A stretch of DNA of 64,000 bases, taken from NCBI GenBank assembly GCA_021786295.1, contig JAJYNO010000009.1:1-64000 (forward strand), in the 5' to 3' direction. Origin of the DNA: a bacterium (GTDB lineage: Bacteria > Elusimicrobiota > Elusimicrobia > Elusimicrobiales > UBA9959). This document shows positions 32,434 to 40,444 of this stretch, piece after piece. The translations under genes and the position numbers were made by a program. The notes beneath the pieces were generated by a model. It had not been told where the DNA came from and did no database searches. It saw only the letters and a list, made by a program, of their open reading frames with translations. Position 1 is the stretch's first letter. Each line of letters opens with the position of its first letter.

Positions 32434-33681
32434 ATGACACCAGACGAACGCCTAGACGCGCCCGGCGCGGGCGGGCGCGGACCGGCCGCCGCGGGGCGGC
32501 TCCGCGCCGCCCTGCTCTGTGCCGCTTTGTGCGTCCTGGCCTGCCTCCCGGCCCGCGCCGGGCAGGCCGCCGTGGAGGCCAAGAAGAAGAGCCTCGCCGA
32601 TATAAACGCGCAGCTGGAGGAGAAGAAGGCGGAGCTGGAGAAGTACCGTCAGGAGGAGCAGCGCATCTCGGACGAACTGTCCGGCCTTAAGAAGGAGGAG
32701 AAGCAGACAGCCGCCCGCCGCCGCGACCTGGAGGGGCAGCTGGAGAGGGCCAAGGCCCGCTCCGGGGATGCCCGGCTCAAGTACGATTCCCTGGAGAAGA
32801 GCCGCAAGGAGCTGACCGGCGACATACACGGCGAACTGGTGATGCTGTCCCTGCAGAAGGAGTTCTACTACCCCTATTACGGGATGCGGGACATCGACAA
32901 GGACATGCTGATGCGCTACGCGATGCTTAAGAAGCGCGCGCTCCTGTCCAGCATGAGGGGGGAGAGCCTGCGCGTGCACCGGGACATGGAAACCCTCATG
33001 CAGAAAGGCGCCGAACTCCGCTCGCGCCAGGCCCTGCTGCGCCGCCAGAGCTCGGAGAACAAGACCGCCCTCAGGGCCAAGCAGTCCGAGCTGGAGCAGG
33101 CCCGGGAGGAGCAGGCCCGCCTGTCTGCGGAGCTGCAGTCCCTGCAGGAGGCGGCGCTCGGCCTGACGCGCCTGGTCAAGAAGCTTCAGAAGCAGGCCCC
33201 GTACATCAGCAGCGATTTCAACGCGAACCTGCCGATACCCAGGGGTTCCATGTCCTGGCCGGCCGTGGGGAAGGTGATAAGCCGCTTCGGCCGCGAGAAC
33301 GTCCCCGGTCTAAAGACCTGGATAGTGCGCGAAGGCATACGCATCGCTACGGCCGCGGACGCCCCGGTGCACGCCGCCCTGACCGGGAAGGTCATCTACG
33401 CCGGACCTTTCCGTACCTACGGCAACGTTGTGATAGTGGACCACGAGAAGGGCTTCTTCACGATCTACGGCCTGCTCAGCCGCATAGACGCCTCCAGGGG
33501 CGAAGAGGTGACGCCCGGCACGCAGCTGGGATTGGCCGGAAAGGACACGCAGGCCATGAGCACCGGCAGGAAAGCGTCCGGAAGCGCCGTCTATTTCGAG
33601 ATCCGCAAAGGCGACAGGGCCATAGACCCCCTTAAGTGGCTGCCGGACCGCATCGAAGGGGCGCCGTCCGCGGGAAATTAG
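32434..33681 (+). CDS. EnvC-like murein hydrolase activator (degenerate M23)
   Basis: The 415-residue protein has a signal segment (LCAALCVLACLPARAG), a long coiled coil with many Lys/Glu/Gln (residues about 45-265), and a LytM/M23 domain at 290-410. The M23 zinc ligands are missing: the usual first His region reads GIRIATAADAPVHA and the final HxH strand reads SAVYFEIRKG. This matches EnvC, which activates amidases without its own activity. Coupling to an ftsX-like gene matches the FtsEX-EnvC system for septal murein splitting. Confidence 0.85.
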   Translation: MTPDERLDAPGAGGRGPAAAGRLRAALLCAALCVLACLPARAGQAAVEAKKKSLADINAQLEEKKAELEKYRQEEQRISDELSGLKKEEKQTAARRRDLEGQLERAKARSGDARLKYDSLEKSRKELTGDIHGELVMLSLQKEFYYPYYGMRDIDKDMLMRYAMLKKRALLSSMRGESLRVHRDMETLMQKGAELRSRQALLRRQSSENKTALRAKQSELEQAREEQARLSAELQSLQEAALGLTRLVKKLQKQAPYISSDFNANLPIPRGSMSWPAVGKVISRFGRENVPGLKTWIVREGIRIATAADAPVHAALTGKVIYAGPFRTYGNVVIVDHEKGFFTIYGLLSRIDASRGEEVTPGTQLGLAGKDTQAMSTGRKASGSAVYFEIRKGDRAIDPLKWLPDRIEGAPSAGN

Positions 33682-33705
33682 ATATAATAATTTTCTAATT
33701 ATAGC

Positions 33706-33727
33706 CCGGCCCCGAGGCCGGCCTTTT
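33706..33727 (+). terminator. Probable intrinsic terminator after envC-like gene
   Basis: A 6-bp stem CCGGCC/GGCCGG (33706-33711 with 33716-33721) with a CCGA loop is followed by CCTTTT. It is short, so partial read-through into ctpA is possible. Confidence 0.5.
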
Positions 33728-33754
33728 CCGTTTTCCCGTCTTCTTTAAGGAGCT

Positions 33755-35095
33755 ATGGAAATGAAGAACATCAAGAAACTGTTTCTGGTCACGGCCGCGG
33801 CCCTGGTCATAGGAGCCGTCCTTCCCTATGCCGACTACGCCATGGACAAGACCTACGGGCAGCTCAAGGTCCTGGTGGACGTGATGGAGCTGATCCGGGA
33901 GAATTACGTGGAGCCGATAGACACGCAGAAGCTTATCTACGGCGCGGCACGCGGCATGGTGGACCAGCTGGACGACTTCTCCCAGTTCATGGACCCCGAC
34001 CTTTACCAGCTGGTCAAGAGCGACACCGAAGGGGAATTCGGAGGCGTCGGCATAACGGTGGAGCCGGTCGACGGCTGGCTCACGGTGGTGACGCCGATGC
34101 CCGGCACGCCGGCGTTCGCGGCCGGGATCATGCCGGGGGACAAGATAATCAAGATAGAGGGCGCGTCCACCAAGAACATGCTGATAGACGAGGCCATAAA
34201 GAAGCTGCGCGGCAAGCCGGGCACCAGGGTGAAGATAACCATAGCCAGGGAGCCGGCCAAGAAGGGGGACGACTGGACCACGCAGGACATAGAGCTGACC
34301 CGGGAGGTGATAAAGGCCGAGAACGTGAAGTGGCGCATGCTCGACGATAAGATCGGCTACATCAAGATCGTCGAGTTCTCCGGCCACGTCACGGAGAACT
34401 TCAGGAAGGCCATCGACGACCTCCACTCCCAGGGGATGCAGGCGCTGGTGCTGGACCTGCGCTACAATCCCGGCGGTCTGCTGACCTCGGCCGTGGACAT
34501 CTCAAAGCTGTTCCTGAACGACGACAAGATGATAGTTTACACCAAGGGCCGCAAGCCGGAGAACTACCAGGAATTCCGCGCCGACGGCAAGGCGCCTTAC
34601 GAGACGCTGCCGCTCGTGGTCCTGATCAACCGCTACTCGGCCAGCGCCAGCGAGATCCTGTCCGGCGCGATGCAGGACGACAAGCGCGCGGTCATCATCG
34701 GCGAGCGCTCGTTCGGCAAGGCCAGCGTGCAGCAGATCATCCCGCTCTCGGACGGCTCGGCGCTGCGCCTGACGATAGCCAAGTACTACACGCCGAGCGG
34801 CAGGTCGATACAGCGCGACGAGAGCGGCGAGCACGGCGGCATAACCCCCGACATAACGGTAAAGGTGCCGTCGGACGTGGAGAAGAAGCTGCTGCAGCAG
34901 GACGAGGAGCTCTATTATCCGCCCGCCAAAAAGGAGCGCAAGGGAGAGACCCCGCCGGTGAAGACGAACGAGAAATTCGGCGCTCCGGTCCCGCCCCCCG
35001 CGAAGCCGGAGAAGGTCCGGGACGAGGTGCTGGACAGGGCCGTGGAGCTGCTTAAGGCGAGGGACATACTTGCCAACCTGAAGCCCGGGAAATAG
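33755..35095 (+). CDS. Carboxy-terminal processing peptidase (S41, CtpA)
   Basis: A 446-residue membrane-anchored or exported serine protease. An N-terminal hydrophobic segment (LFLVTAAALVIGAVLP) precedes a helical part, a PDZ domain (about 95-180, FGGVGITVEP, AGIMPGDKII) and the S41 catalytic core with NRYSASASEILSGAMQDD (Ser) and FGKASVQQ (Lys). The C-terminal 50 residues are Lys/Glu/Pro-rich. Substrates are often periplasmic murein hydrolases or adaptors, so its place after envC-like is reasonable. An in-frame ATG at 33761 has better spacing to the AAGGAG site. Confidence 0.93.
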   Translation: MEMKNIKKLFLVTAAALVIGAVLPYADYAMDKTYGQLKVLVDVMELIRENYVEPIDTQKLIYGAARGMVDQLDDFSQFMDPDLYQLVKSDTEGEFGGVGITVEPVDGWLTVVTPMPGTPAFAAGIMPGDKIIKIEGASTKNMLIDEAIKKLRGKPGTRVKITIAREPAKKGDDWTTQDIELTREVIKAENVKWRMLDDKIGYIKIVEFSGHVTENFRKAIDDLHSQGMQALVLDLRYNPGGLLTSAVDISKLFLNDDKMIVYTKGRKPENYQEFRADGKAPYETLPLVVLINRYSASASEILSGAMQDDKRAVIIGERSFGKASVQQIIPLSDGSALRLTIAKYYTPSGRSIQRDESGEHGGITPDITVKVPSDVEKKLLQQDEELYYPPAKKERKGETPPVKTNEKFGAPVPPPAKPEKVRDEVLDRAVELLKARDILANLKPGK

Positions 35096-35103
35096 GCGGT
35101 CGG

Positions 35104-36204
35104 GTGAGAATTCTGGCTTTCGAGACCACTTGCGACGAGACCTCGGCCGCCGTGCTGGAGGGTAAGGCCCTGCTCTCGAACGAGGTCTTCTCCCAGATAA
35201 GCCTGCACCGCAGGTACAGCGGGGTGGTGCCGGAGCTGGCCAGCCGCGCGCACCTCGAGAAGATCCCGTTCGTGCTGGCCGGGGCCCTTTCCGGGGCCGG
35301 CCTGAAGACGCCGCTGAGGCGCGGCGCCCTGGACGCGGTGGCCTTTTCCCGCGGCCCCGGCCTGCCAGGCGCGCTGATGGTCGGGCGCGTGGCGGCCGAG
35401 ACCGCGGCCGAACTGGCCGGGGTCCCGCTGATAGGCGTGAACCACCTGGAGGGCCACCTGCTCGCCTGCGAGATCGAGGGAGGCCGCGCGGCGCGGCCGC
35501 TGAAGTTCCCGCTGGCCGCGCTGATAGTCTCGGGCGGGCACACGGAGCTGTGGCACGCCCGCGGCTACGGCGACTACCGGGTGCTCGGCCGCACCCGCGA
35601 CGACGCGGCCGGCGAGGCCTTCGACAAGGTCGCCAAGCTGCTTGGACTGCCGTATCCTGGCGGACCCTCGGTGGAGAAGGCGGCCGCGCGGGCCCGCGGC
35701 CGGCTGCCGGACTTCCCGCGGCCGCTGCTGCCCGGGACCAGGGATTTCTCCTTCAGCGGCCTCAAGACGGCCGTCAGTTATTACCTGGCCGGCAGGCTCG
35801 GGCGGGATTTCTACGGGCGCGGCCTGCGCCTGCCCCCGGCGGAGCGCGACCGCGTCTGCCGGGCCTTCCAGGACGCGGTGGTAGAGACGCTGGTGCGCAA
35901 GACGGCAGAAGCTGCGCGTGCCCTCGGCCTCGGGCGCATAGCCGTGGGCGGGGGGGTCTCGGCCAACGGGGCGCTCAGGGAGGCCTTCGGGCGGCTGGCC
36001 GGCTTCGAGGTCCGCTTCTCCGAGAAGGCCTACTGCTCCGACAACGCGGCCATGGTGGCGCTCTGCGCGCTGCGCAGGCTGGAGGCGGGCCGTTTCGCCA
36101 ACAGCCTCAAGGTCGCCCCGGAGCTTTCCGATCCGGGCTGGAAAGGGGCGGCGCTCCGGGGCCCGCGGGCCGGGAAACATTATAGTAACAACCGCGCGCT
36201 ATAA
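35104..36204 (+). CDS. tsaD: tRNA threonylcarbamoyladenosine transferase TsaD
   Basis: TsaD transfers threonylcarbamoyl from TC-AMP to A37 of ANN-decoding tRNAs. The 366-residue sequence starts ILAFETTCDETSAAVLE and has the iron-binding NHLEGHLLA (HxxxH) and GGHTEL motifs. It continues with DDAAGEAFDKVAKLLGLPYPGGP, FSFSGLKTAV and GGVSANGALR, plus the late acidic ligand region CSDNAAMVAL. The start is GTG. The last 30 bases of the gene contain the 11-bp repeat activator box of the next operon. AUA and AUC codons are used heavily here, so this modification matters for decoding. Confidence 0.95.
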   Translation: MRILAFETTCDETSAAVLEGKALLSNEVFSQISLHRRYSGVVPELASRAHLEKIPFVLAGALSGAGLKTPLRRGALDAVAFSRGPGLPGALMVGRVAAETAAELAGVPLIGVNHLEGHLLACEIEGGRAARPLKFPLAALIVSGGHTELWHARGYGDYRVLGRTRDDAAGEAFDKVAKLLGLPYPGGPSVEKAAARARGRLPDFPRPLLPGTRDFSFSGLKTAVSYYLAGRLGRDFYGRGLRLPPAERDRVCRAFQDAVVETLVRKTAEAARALGLGRIAVGGGVSANGALREAFGRLAGFEVRFSEKAYCSDNAAMVALCALRRLEAGRFANSLKVAPELSDPGWKGAALRGPRAGKHYSNNRAL

Positions 36205-36205
36205 A
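36174..36205 (+). promoter_or_regulatory. 11-bp repeat box and -10 (site A)
   Basis: GAAACA (36174-36179) and GTAACA (36185-36190) start exactly 11 bp apart, then 9 bp lead to a -10 TATAAA (36200-36205). There is no -35. Transcription would start about one base before the ATG at 36213, so the mRNA may be leaderless. The box is nearly identical to the one at 59699. Confidence 0.65.
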
Positions 36206-36212
36206 TCTTAAG

Positions 36213-37394
36213 ATGCTCATCTGGCTGCTTTCGGACTACGACCACAGGAAACACCTGGCCTTCAAGAGCCTGCTGGGCCGTTTTTCCTCCGCCTTCCCCG
36301 AGACGCGGGCCGAGTTCTCCGTGAAGAGCCGCCGCAGCATGTGGGAGAGCCTGTTCGCCCACCTGCGCGACCCCAAGCGCAACCCGATGGCCGACGTGGT
36401 AGAGATCCCGCAGAACTGGACGGAGCTCTTCTCCCGGCTCGGCATGCTGTCCGAGCTGGCCTCGGAGGTCGGGCCGCTGGAACAGCGCCGTTACCCGGAT
36501 TTCATCCTGAAGGAACTGTGCCGGCACGACGAGTCCCGCGCCTGGTCGGCGCCGTGGTGGCTGGAGGCCCCGGCCCTCTTCTACCGGCCGCAGGCGGTCA
36601 GGGGGGGCGTGGACGCCCCGGCGGAACAGCTGGCCACCTGGGAGGGCTTCAGGGCCGCCCTGGACAAGGTGCGGGCGCCTTCCCGCCGCGGGAACTTCCG
36701 CGCGCTTTCCGTGCCAGGCTCCTCCGGCTCGGTCTCGGTCTCCGACGTGCTGCCGCGCATGTGGGGCAGGCGCGGCGGCCTTTTTTCCGACGATTTCAAC
36801 CGCGCCACTTTCAACCGCGACGAGACCATCGGCGGAGTGGAGGACTGGCTGGAGCTGGCGGTCAGCGGCAAGATAGAGCTCTTCAGCGCCGACCGCTTCG
36901 AGAACGGCCCGAGGCCGGCCGAGGACTGCGCCTTCATGATCTCGTCGCGCAAGCTGCCCGGGGCCGCGCGCGCCGGCCTGAGGATGCTCCCGTACCCGGG
37001 CTATCCTTCCGGCGGCGGCCTGGCGCTGGTCTACAACCTGGCCGTCTCCTCCTCCAGCCGCGGGCACGCCGCCGCCTCGGCCTTCGTCTCCTGGGCCATG
37101 GAGCCTCGCAACGCCTCCTATTTCGCCGAGAGCTTCGGGGTGTTCCCCTGCCTGAGGACGGTTTTCGAGGACCGCCTGCGCGAGGAGCGCGAGGCGGAGG
37201 TGTACCGGAGGCTTTTTTCCGCCCCGGAGCTGATGCCCAACATCATGGTCTACCCTACCGCGGAGCTGCTGCTGGAGCGGGCGCTGTGGAACCTGTCGCT
37301 GAAGATAGCGCGCAGGGACTACGACCGCGAGGACCTGCTGAGGGAGCTGATCATGGCGCAGGGAGAGGCCGACTATCTGCTGTCGCTGTATTGA
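36213..37394 (+). CDS. Solute-binding-protein-like domain without signal peptide
   Basis: The 393-residue protein has the two-lobe style of extracellular solute-binding family 1: ADVVEIPQNWTELFSRLG, the APWWLEAPALFYR hinge strand, TWEGFRAALDKV, and FVSWAMEPRNASYFAESFGVFPC in the last third. Yet its N-terminus (MLIWLLSDYDHRKHLAFKS) has no signal peptide or lipobox, so it should stay in the cytoplasm. It is followed after 4 nt by a GAF-GGDEF gene, suggesting a ligand sensor for the cyclase and not an ABC transporter part; no permease gene is near. Confidence 0.6.
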   Translation: MLIWLLSDYDHRKHLAFKSLLGRFSSAFPETRAEFSVKSRRSMWESLFAHLRDPKRNPMADVVEIPQNWTELFSRLGMLSELASEVGPLEQRRYPDFILKELCRHDESRAWSAPWWLEAPALFYRPQAVRGGVDAPAEQLATWEGFRAALDKVRAPSRRGNFRALSVPGSSGSVSVSDVLPRMWGRRGGLFSDDFNRATFNRDETIGGVEDWLELAVSGKIELFSADRFENGPRPAEDCAFMISSRKLPGAARAGLRMLPYPGYPSGGGLALVYNLAVSSSSRGHAAASAFVSWAMEPRNASYFAESFGVFPCLRTVFEDRLREEREAEVYRRLFSAPELMPNIMVYPTAELLLERALWNLSLKIARRDYDREDLLRELIMAQGEADYLLSLY

Positions 37395-37398
37395 GACG

Positions 37399-38919
37399 AT
37401 GAAGAAGAACGGGAAGGAACTTTTCGCGCAGGCCGCCGGGGCCGTCCTCGAGGGCCGCGGGGCCTTCATGGCCGCTTCGCTGGAGGCCCTGGCCGAAAGG
37501 TTCTCGCTGGACGCCGCCTCCTATTACGAGTACGACGAGAAGACCGGGCTGCTGCGCCTGCTGCTGCGCCACGCTTCCGGGGTCTCGTTCGAGCACGAGG
37601 AGAACCTGCGCCCGCTGCCGGGGTCCGCCGCCGCCCGCGCGCTGGAGGGCCTGCAGGCGGTGTCCGCCAAGAGCCCGGCCGGCTGCTTCCTGTACTCCCC
37701 TTTCAGGCTCGACCACTGCGACCCGGCCGGAGGGCGCGGCGTGGTGCCGTGCTTCGGTCTGGTGCGCATGGAGCGCTCCCCGCGCCGCCGGCGCTTCTCC
37801 CCAGCGGAGGCGGCCAGGGCCGACGCGTACCTGCGCTCCTACCTGCGCGACTATTACAAGGCGGAGCTGCTCTCGCTGCACCGCAAATACGACAAGAACG
37901 TAGCCGCGATCACGGAGCTGACCGAGGTCTTCGCCACCGCGCTTCGCGTCAGCGACAGCTTCCGCCATATCCTCTCCGGCATCCAGACCTACTTCGGCTT
38001 CGACCGGGTGCGGCTGTACCTGATAGACGAAAAGAACCGCAAGCTGAAAGGCGAGCTCTCCGCCGACATCCGCGGCCAGGTCAAGAGCATCTCCTACGAG
38101 GAGATCCCGCTCGAGCCGGGGGCGCACCGCTTCGCCGACATCGTGCTGGGCAAGAGCTCCGGCGCGTTCATGGAGCGCTACAAGGACTGCGTGCTGTACA
38201 TGCCCCTCGCCGTGCAGGGCGTGACGATAGGCCTGCTCATCGTCGACAACCTGCTCAGCCAGCAGAGGATAGAGCCGGAGGAACTGACGATGCTGAAGTC
38301 CTTCGGCGGCCAGATAGCGCTGGCCGTGGACAACTCCCGCCTGTTCGACAAGGTGGAGGAACTGTCCCTCTACGACGAGCTGACGAAGCTGCCGCTGCGC
38401 CGTTATTTCAACCAGCGCTTCCAGGAGGAGTTCTACCGCGCGGAGCGTTTCAAGCAGCCGCTGGCCCTCGTCTGGGCGGACATAGACTATTTCAAAGAGG
38501 TCAACGACACCTACGGCCACCAGATAGGCGACAAGGTGCTGCGCGAGACCGGCCGCGTGATACTCGCCAACCTGCGCAAGATAGACTTCCCGTGCCGCTA
38601 CGGCGGCGACGAGATCATCATCCTGCTGCCGCAGGCCACCGGCGAGGAGGCCAGGCGGCTGGCGGAGCGCCTCAGCCAGGAGCTCTCCGAACTGCGCATC
38701 CCGGTGCCCTTCTCCAAGGCGAAAGAGCTGCGCGTGACGCTCTCCATCGGCGTCTCCACCTTCCCCCAGGACGCCTCCTCTACGGACGCGCTGCTCGAGA
38801 AGGCGGACGACGCGCTCTACTGGGTGAAATCGCACGGCCGCGCCGGCATCGCGCTCTATTCCGACATGGCGGCGGAGAAGGAAAAGGCCGCCGGAGGAGG
38901 GGCTCATGCGCCCGTCTGA
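37399..38919 (+). CDS. Diguanylate cyclase with GAF domain
   Basis: The 506-residue soluble protein makes cyclic-di-GMP from two GTP. Residues about 1-150 are a divergent GAF-like region, about 165-320 is a clearer GAF domain (SDSFRHILSGIQTYFGFDRVR, LYMPLAVQGVTIGLLIVDN), and about 335-500 is GGDEF (LYDELTKLPLRRYF start). The active motif is GGDEI (402-406), which keeps the catalytic GGDE. The RxxD inhibitory site RKID lies at 393-396, five residues upstream as required. It is in the operon driven by box site A, linking the second messenger to the surface genes. Confidence 0.92.
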   Translation: MKKNGKELFAQAAGAVLEGRGAFMAASLEALAERFSLDAASYYEYDEKTGLLRLLLRHASGVSFEHEENLRPLPGSAAARALEGLQAVSAKSPAGCFLYSPFRLDHCDPAGGRGVVPCFGLVRMERSPRRRRFSPAEAARADAYLRSYLRDYYKAELLSLHRKYDKNVAAITELTEVFATALRVSDSFRHILSGIQTYFGFDRVRLYLIDEKNRKLKGELSADIRGQVKSISYEEIPLEPGAHRFADIVLGKSSGAFMERYKDCVLYMPLAVQGVTIGLLIVDNLLSQQRIEPEELTMLKSFGGQIALAVDNSRLFDKVEELSLYDELTKLPLRRYFNQRFQEEFYRAERFKQPLALVWADIDYFKEVNDTYGHQIGDKVLRETGRVILANLRKIDFPCRYGGDEIIILLPQATGEEARRLAERLSQELSELRIPVPFSKAKELRVTLSIGVSTFPQDASSTDALLEKADDALYWVKSHGRAGIALYSDMAAEKEKAAGGGAHAPV

Positions 38920-40321
38920 GGCCGGCGCCGCCGGGCCGCGCCGCGCGCGGCTCCCGGAAGGCCGGGCTCTCCTGCTGGGGGCGCTGCTGCTGGCCGCGCT
39001 GCCCGGCGTCTCGCTGGCGGTGTTCGAGGACCTTCCCGCCGGGGCCAGGCAGCTGGGGCTGGGGGGGCAGTCGGCCGCGCTGGAGGACGCTCTTTCCTTC
39101 TACGCCAACCCGGCCCTGCCGGGCTCCCGGCGCAAGTTCGAGACCGGCGGCCAGTTCCTCTCCTCCGACAGGACCACGCAGGGGCCGGAGTCGGTCACGG
39201 CCTACGGGGCCTGGGCGGTAGTGCCGCGCATGGCCTACGGCAGGCTGGGCACCCTCACGCTGGGCTGGCTCGAGGACGAGTACGGCGGCAGCCTGAAGCA
39301 GAAGACGCTCTCCCTGGGCTGGGGCACCTGGAACCTGATACGCGGCGATTCCGGGATGCTTGACTTCGGCGCCAACTTCAAGGTGCTCAGCGCCTCCGAC
39401 GGGCAGGACTCGGCCTCCGGCGCGGCGCTGGACCTCGGCGCGGCCTTCCGTCCCGACGGCAACCATACGCTCGGCTTCTCGATACTGAACGTCAACGCCC
39501 CGGCTTTCAACGTGGGCTCCCGCAAGGACCACGCCCCGCGCGTGGCGCGGCTGGCCGTCTCGGAGCGGCGGGAGGACTATACGATCTCGCTGGACCTGGC
39601 GGCCCGCTCCGCCTCGGACGGCTACGGGGGCAACGTCAGTTTCGACCCGGGCGTGGAGCACGTCTGGCGTACCGAGCGCTCCGGGGCGTTCTATTCCCGG
39701 GCCGGCCTCAACCTGGCCGAGCGCGCCTCGGCGCTGAGCGCCGGCATCGGCTGGAAGCACGGCCCCTCCGAGCTCTCGTACGGCGTCGCGGTGCCGCTGA
39801 CCGCGCCCGTCTCGGCGGCGCATTCGCTTACGCTTTCGCTGCGCTTCGGGGACCGCGACCTGGAGGACGACTACGAACGCCTGATAAAGCGGGAGATAAA
39901 GTACCGCGAGGACCTGGTGGAGGCCCTGGACGAGTCCACGAAACGGGAGGGGATGCTGCGCGACGAGCTGGCCTCGATGAAGGCGGAGATAGATTCCCTC
40001 AGCGCGCAGCTGCGCGGGGAGCAGGCGCAGAAGGCCAGCGTTACCAGCGAGAAGGAGCGCCTGGCCGCGATAGTGCGCAAGCAGCAGGCCGCCGAGGCCG
40101 AGCTCCAGGCGCTGGCCGCCAAGCGCAGGGCGGACAAGCTGAACCAGCTGCGCTACGGTTTCAGCCTGGACTGGGAGGCCTACCTCAAGCTGAAAGGGGG
40201 GGGCGCGCCGCCCGACGTGCTGAAGGCCTCGCTGCAGCGCATGATAAGCCAGTACCAGGATTCCGGGATCGACATCAGCCGGGCGACCGTGGAGCTGCAG
40301 GGGCTGCTGTCCGGCAAATAG
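38906..40321 (+). CDS. PorV/PorQ-like outer-membrane barrel with coiled-coil tail
   Basis: The 471-residue protein overlaps the cyclase gene by 14 nt. A signal peptide (about 20-40, LLGALLLAALPGVSLA) is followed by a barrel with the PorV/PorQ opening GARQLGLGGQSAALEDALSFYANPAL and alternating strands to about residue 315. A charged coiled coil (about 320-415, EKERLAAIVRKQQ) and a short helical end follow. The added coiled coil is not typical for PorV-like barrels and may contact murein or a periplasmic partner. Role inferred from fold pattern only. Confidence 0.7.
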   Translation: MRPSEAGAAGPRRARLPEGRALLLGALLLAALPGVSLAVFEDLPAGARQLGLGGQSAALEDALSFYANPALPGSRRKFETGGQFLSSDRTTQGPESVTAYGAWAVVPRMAYGRLGTLTLGWLEDEYGGSLKQKTLSLGWGTWNLIRGDSGMLDFGANFKVLSASDGQDSASGAALDLGAAFRPDGNHTLGFSILNVNAPAFNVGSRKDHAPRVARLAVSERREDYTISLDLAARSASDGYGGNVSFDPGVEHVWRTERSGAFYSRAGLNLAERASALSAGIGWKHGPSELSYGVAVPLTAPVSAAHSLTLSLRFGDRDLEDDYERLIKREIKYREDLVEALDESTKREGMLRDELASMKAEIDSLSAQLRGEQAQKASVTSEKERLAAIVRKQQAAEAELQALAAKRRADKLNQLRYGFSLDWEAYLKLKGGGAPPDVLKASLQRMISQYQDSGIDISRATVELQGLLSGK

Positions 40322-40331
40322 CCCGGCCCGT

Positions 40332-40385
40332 GTAACATTTTTTTAACAATTGTTTCACCGGCGGTTAATACCGCGCTGGTAAACT
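40332..40385 (+). promoter_or_regulatory. 11-bp repeat box and -10 (site B, four repeats)
   Basis: GTAACA (40332), TTAACA (40343), TTCACC (40354) and TTAATA (40365) each begin exactly 11 bp after the last. After the fourth there are 9 bp, then -10 TAAACT (40380-40385), giving a leader of about 53 nt before the ATG at 40445. This is the longest array of the six sites; its proximal two units are the weakest matches. Confidence 0.7.
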
Positions 40386-40444
40386 TTGTTGACCGGGGCG
40401 GCCGGGGAACCGGCCTTTCCGGGCGGCGCCGGCGCTGGATACTT

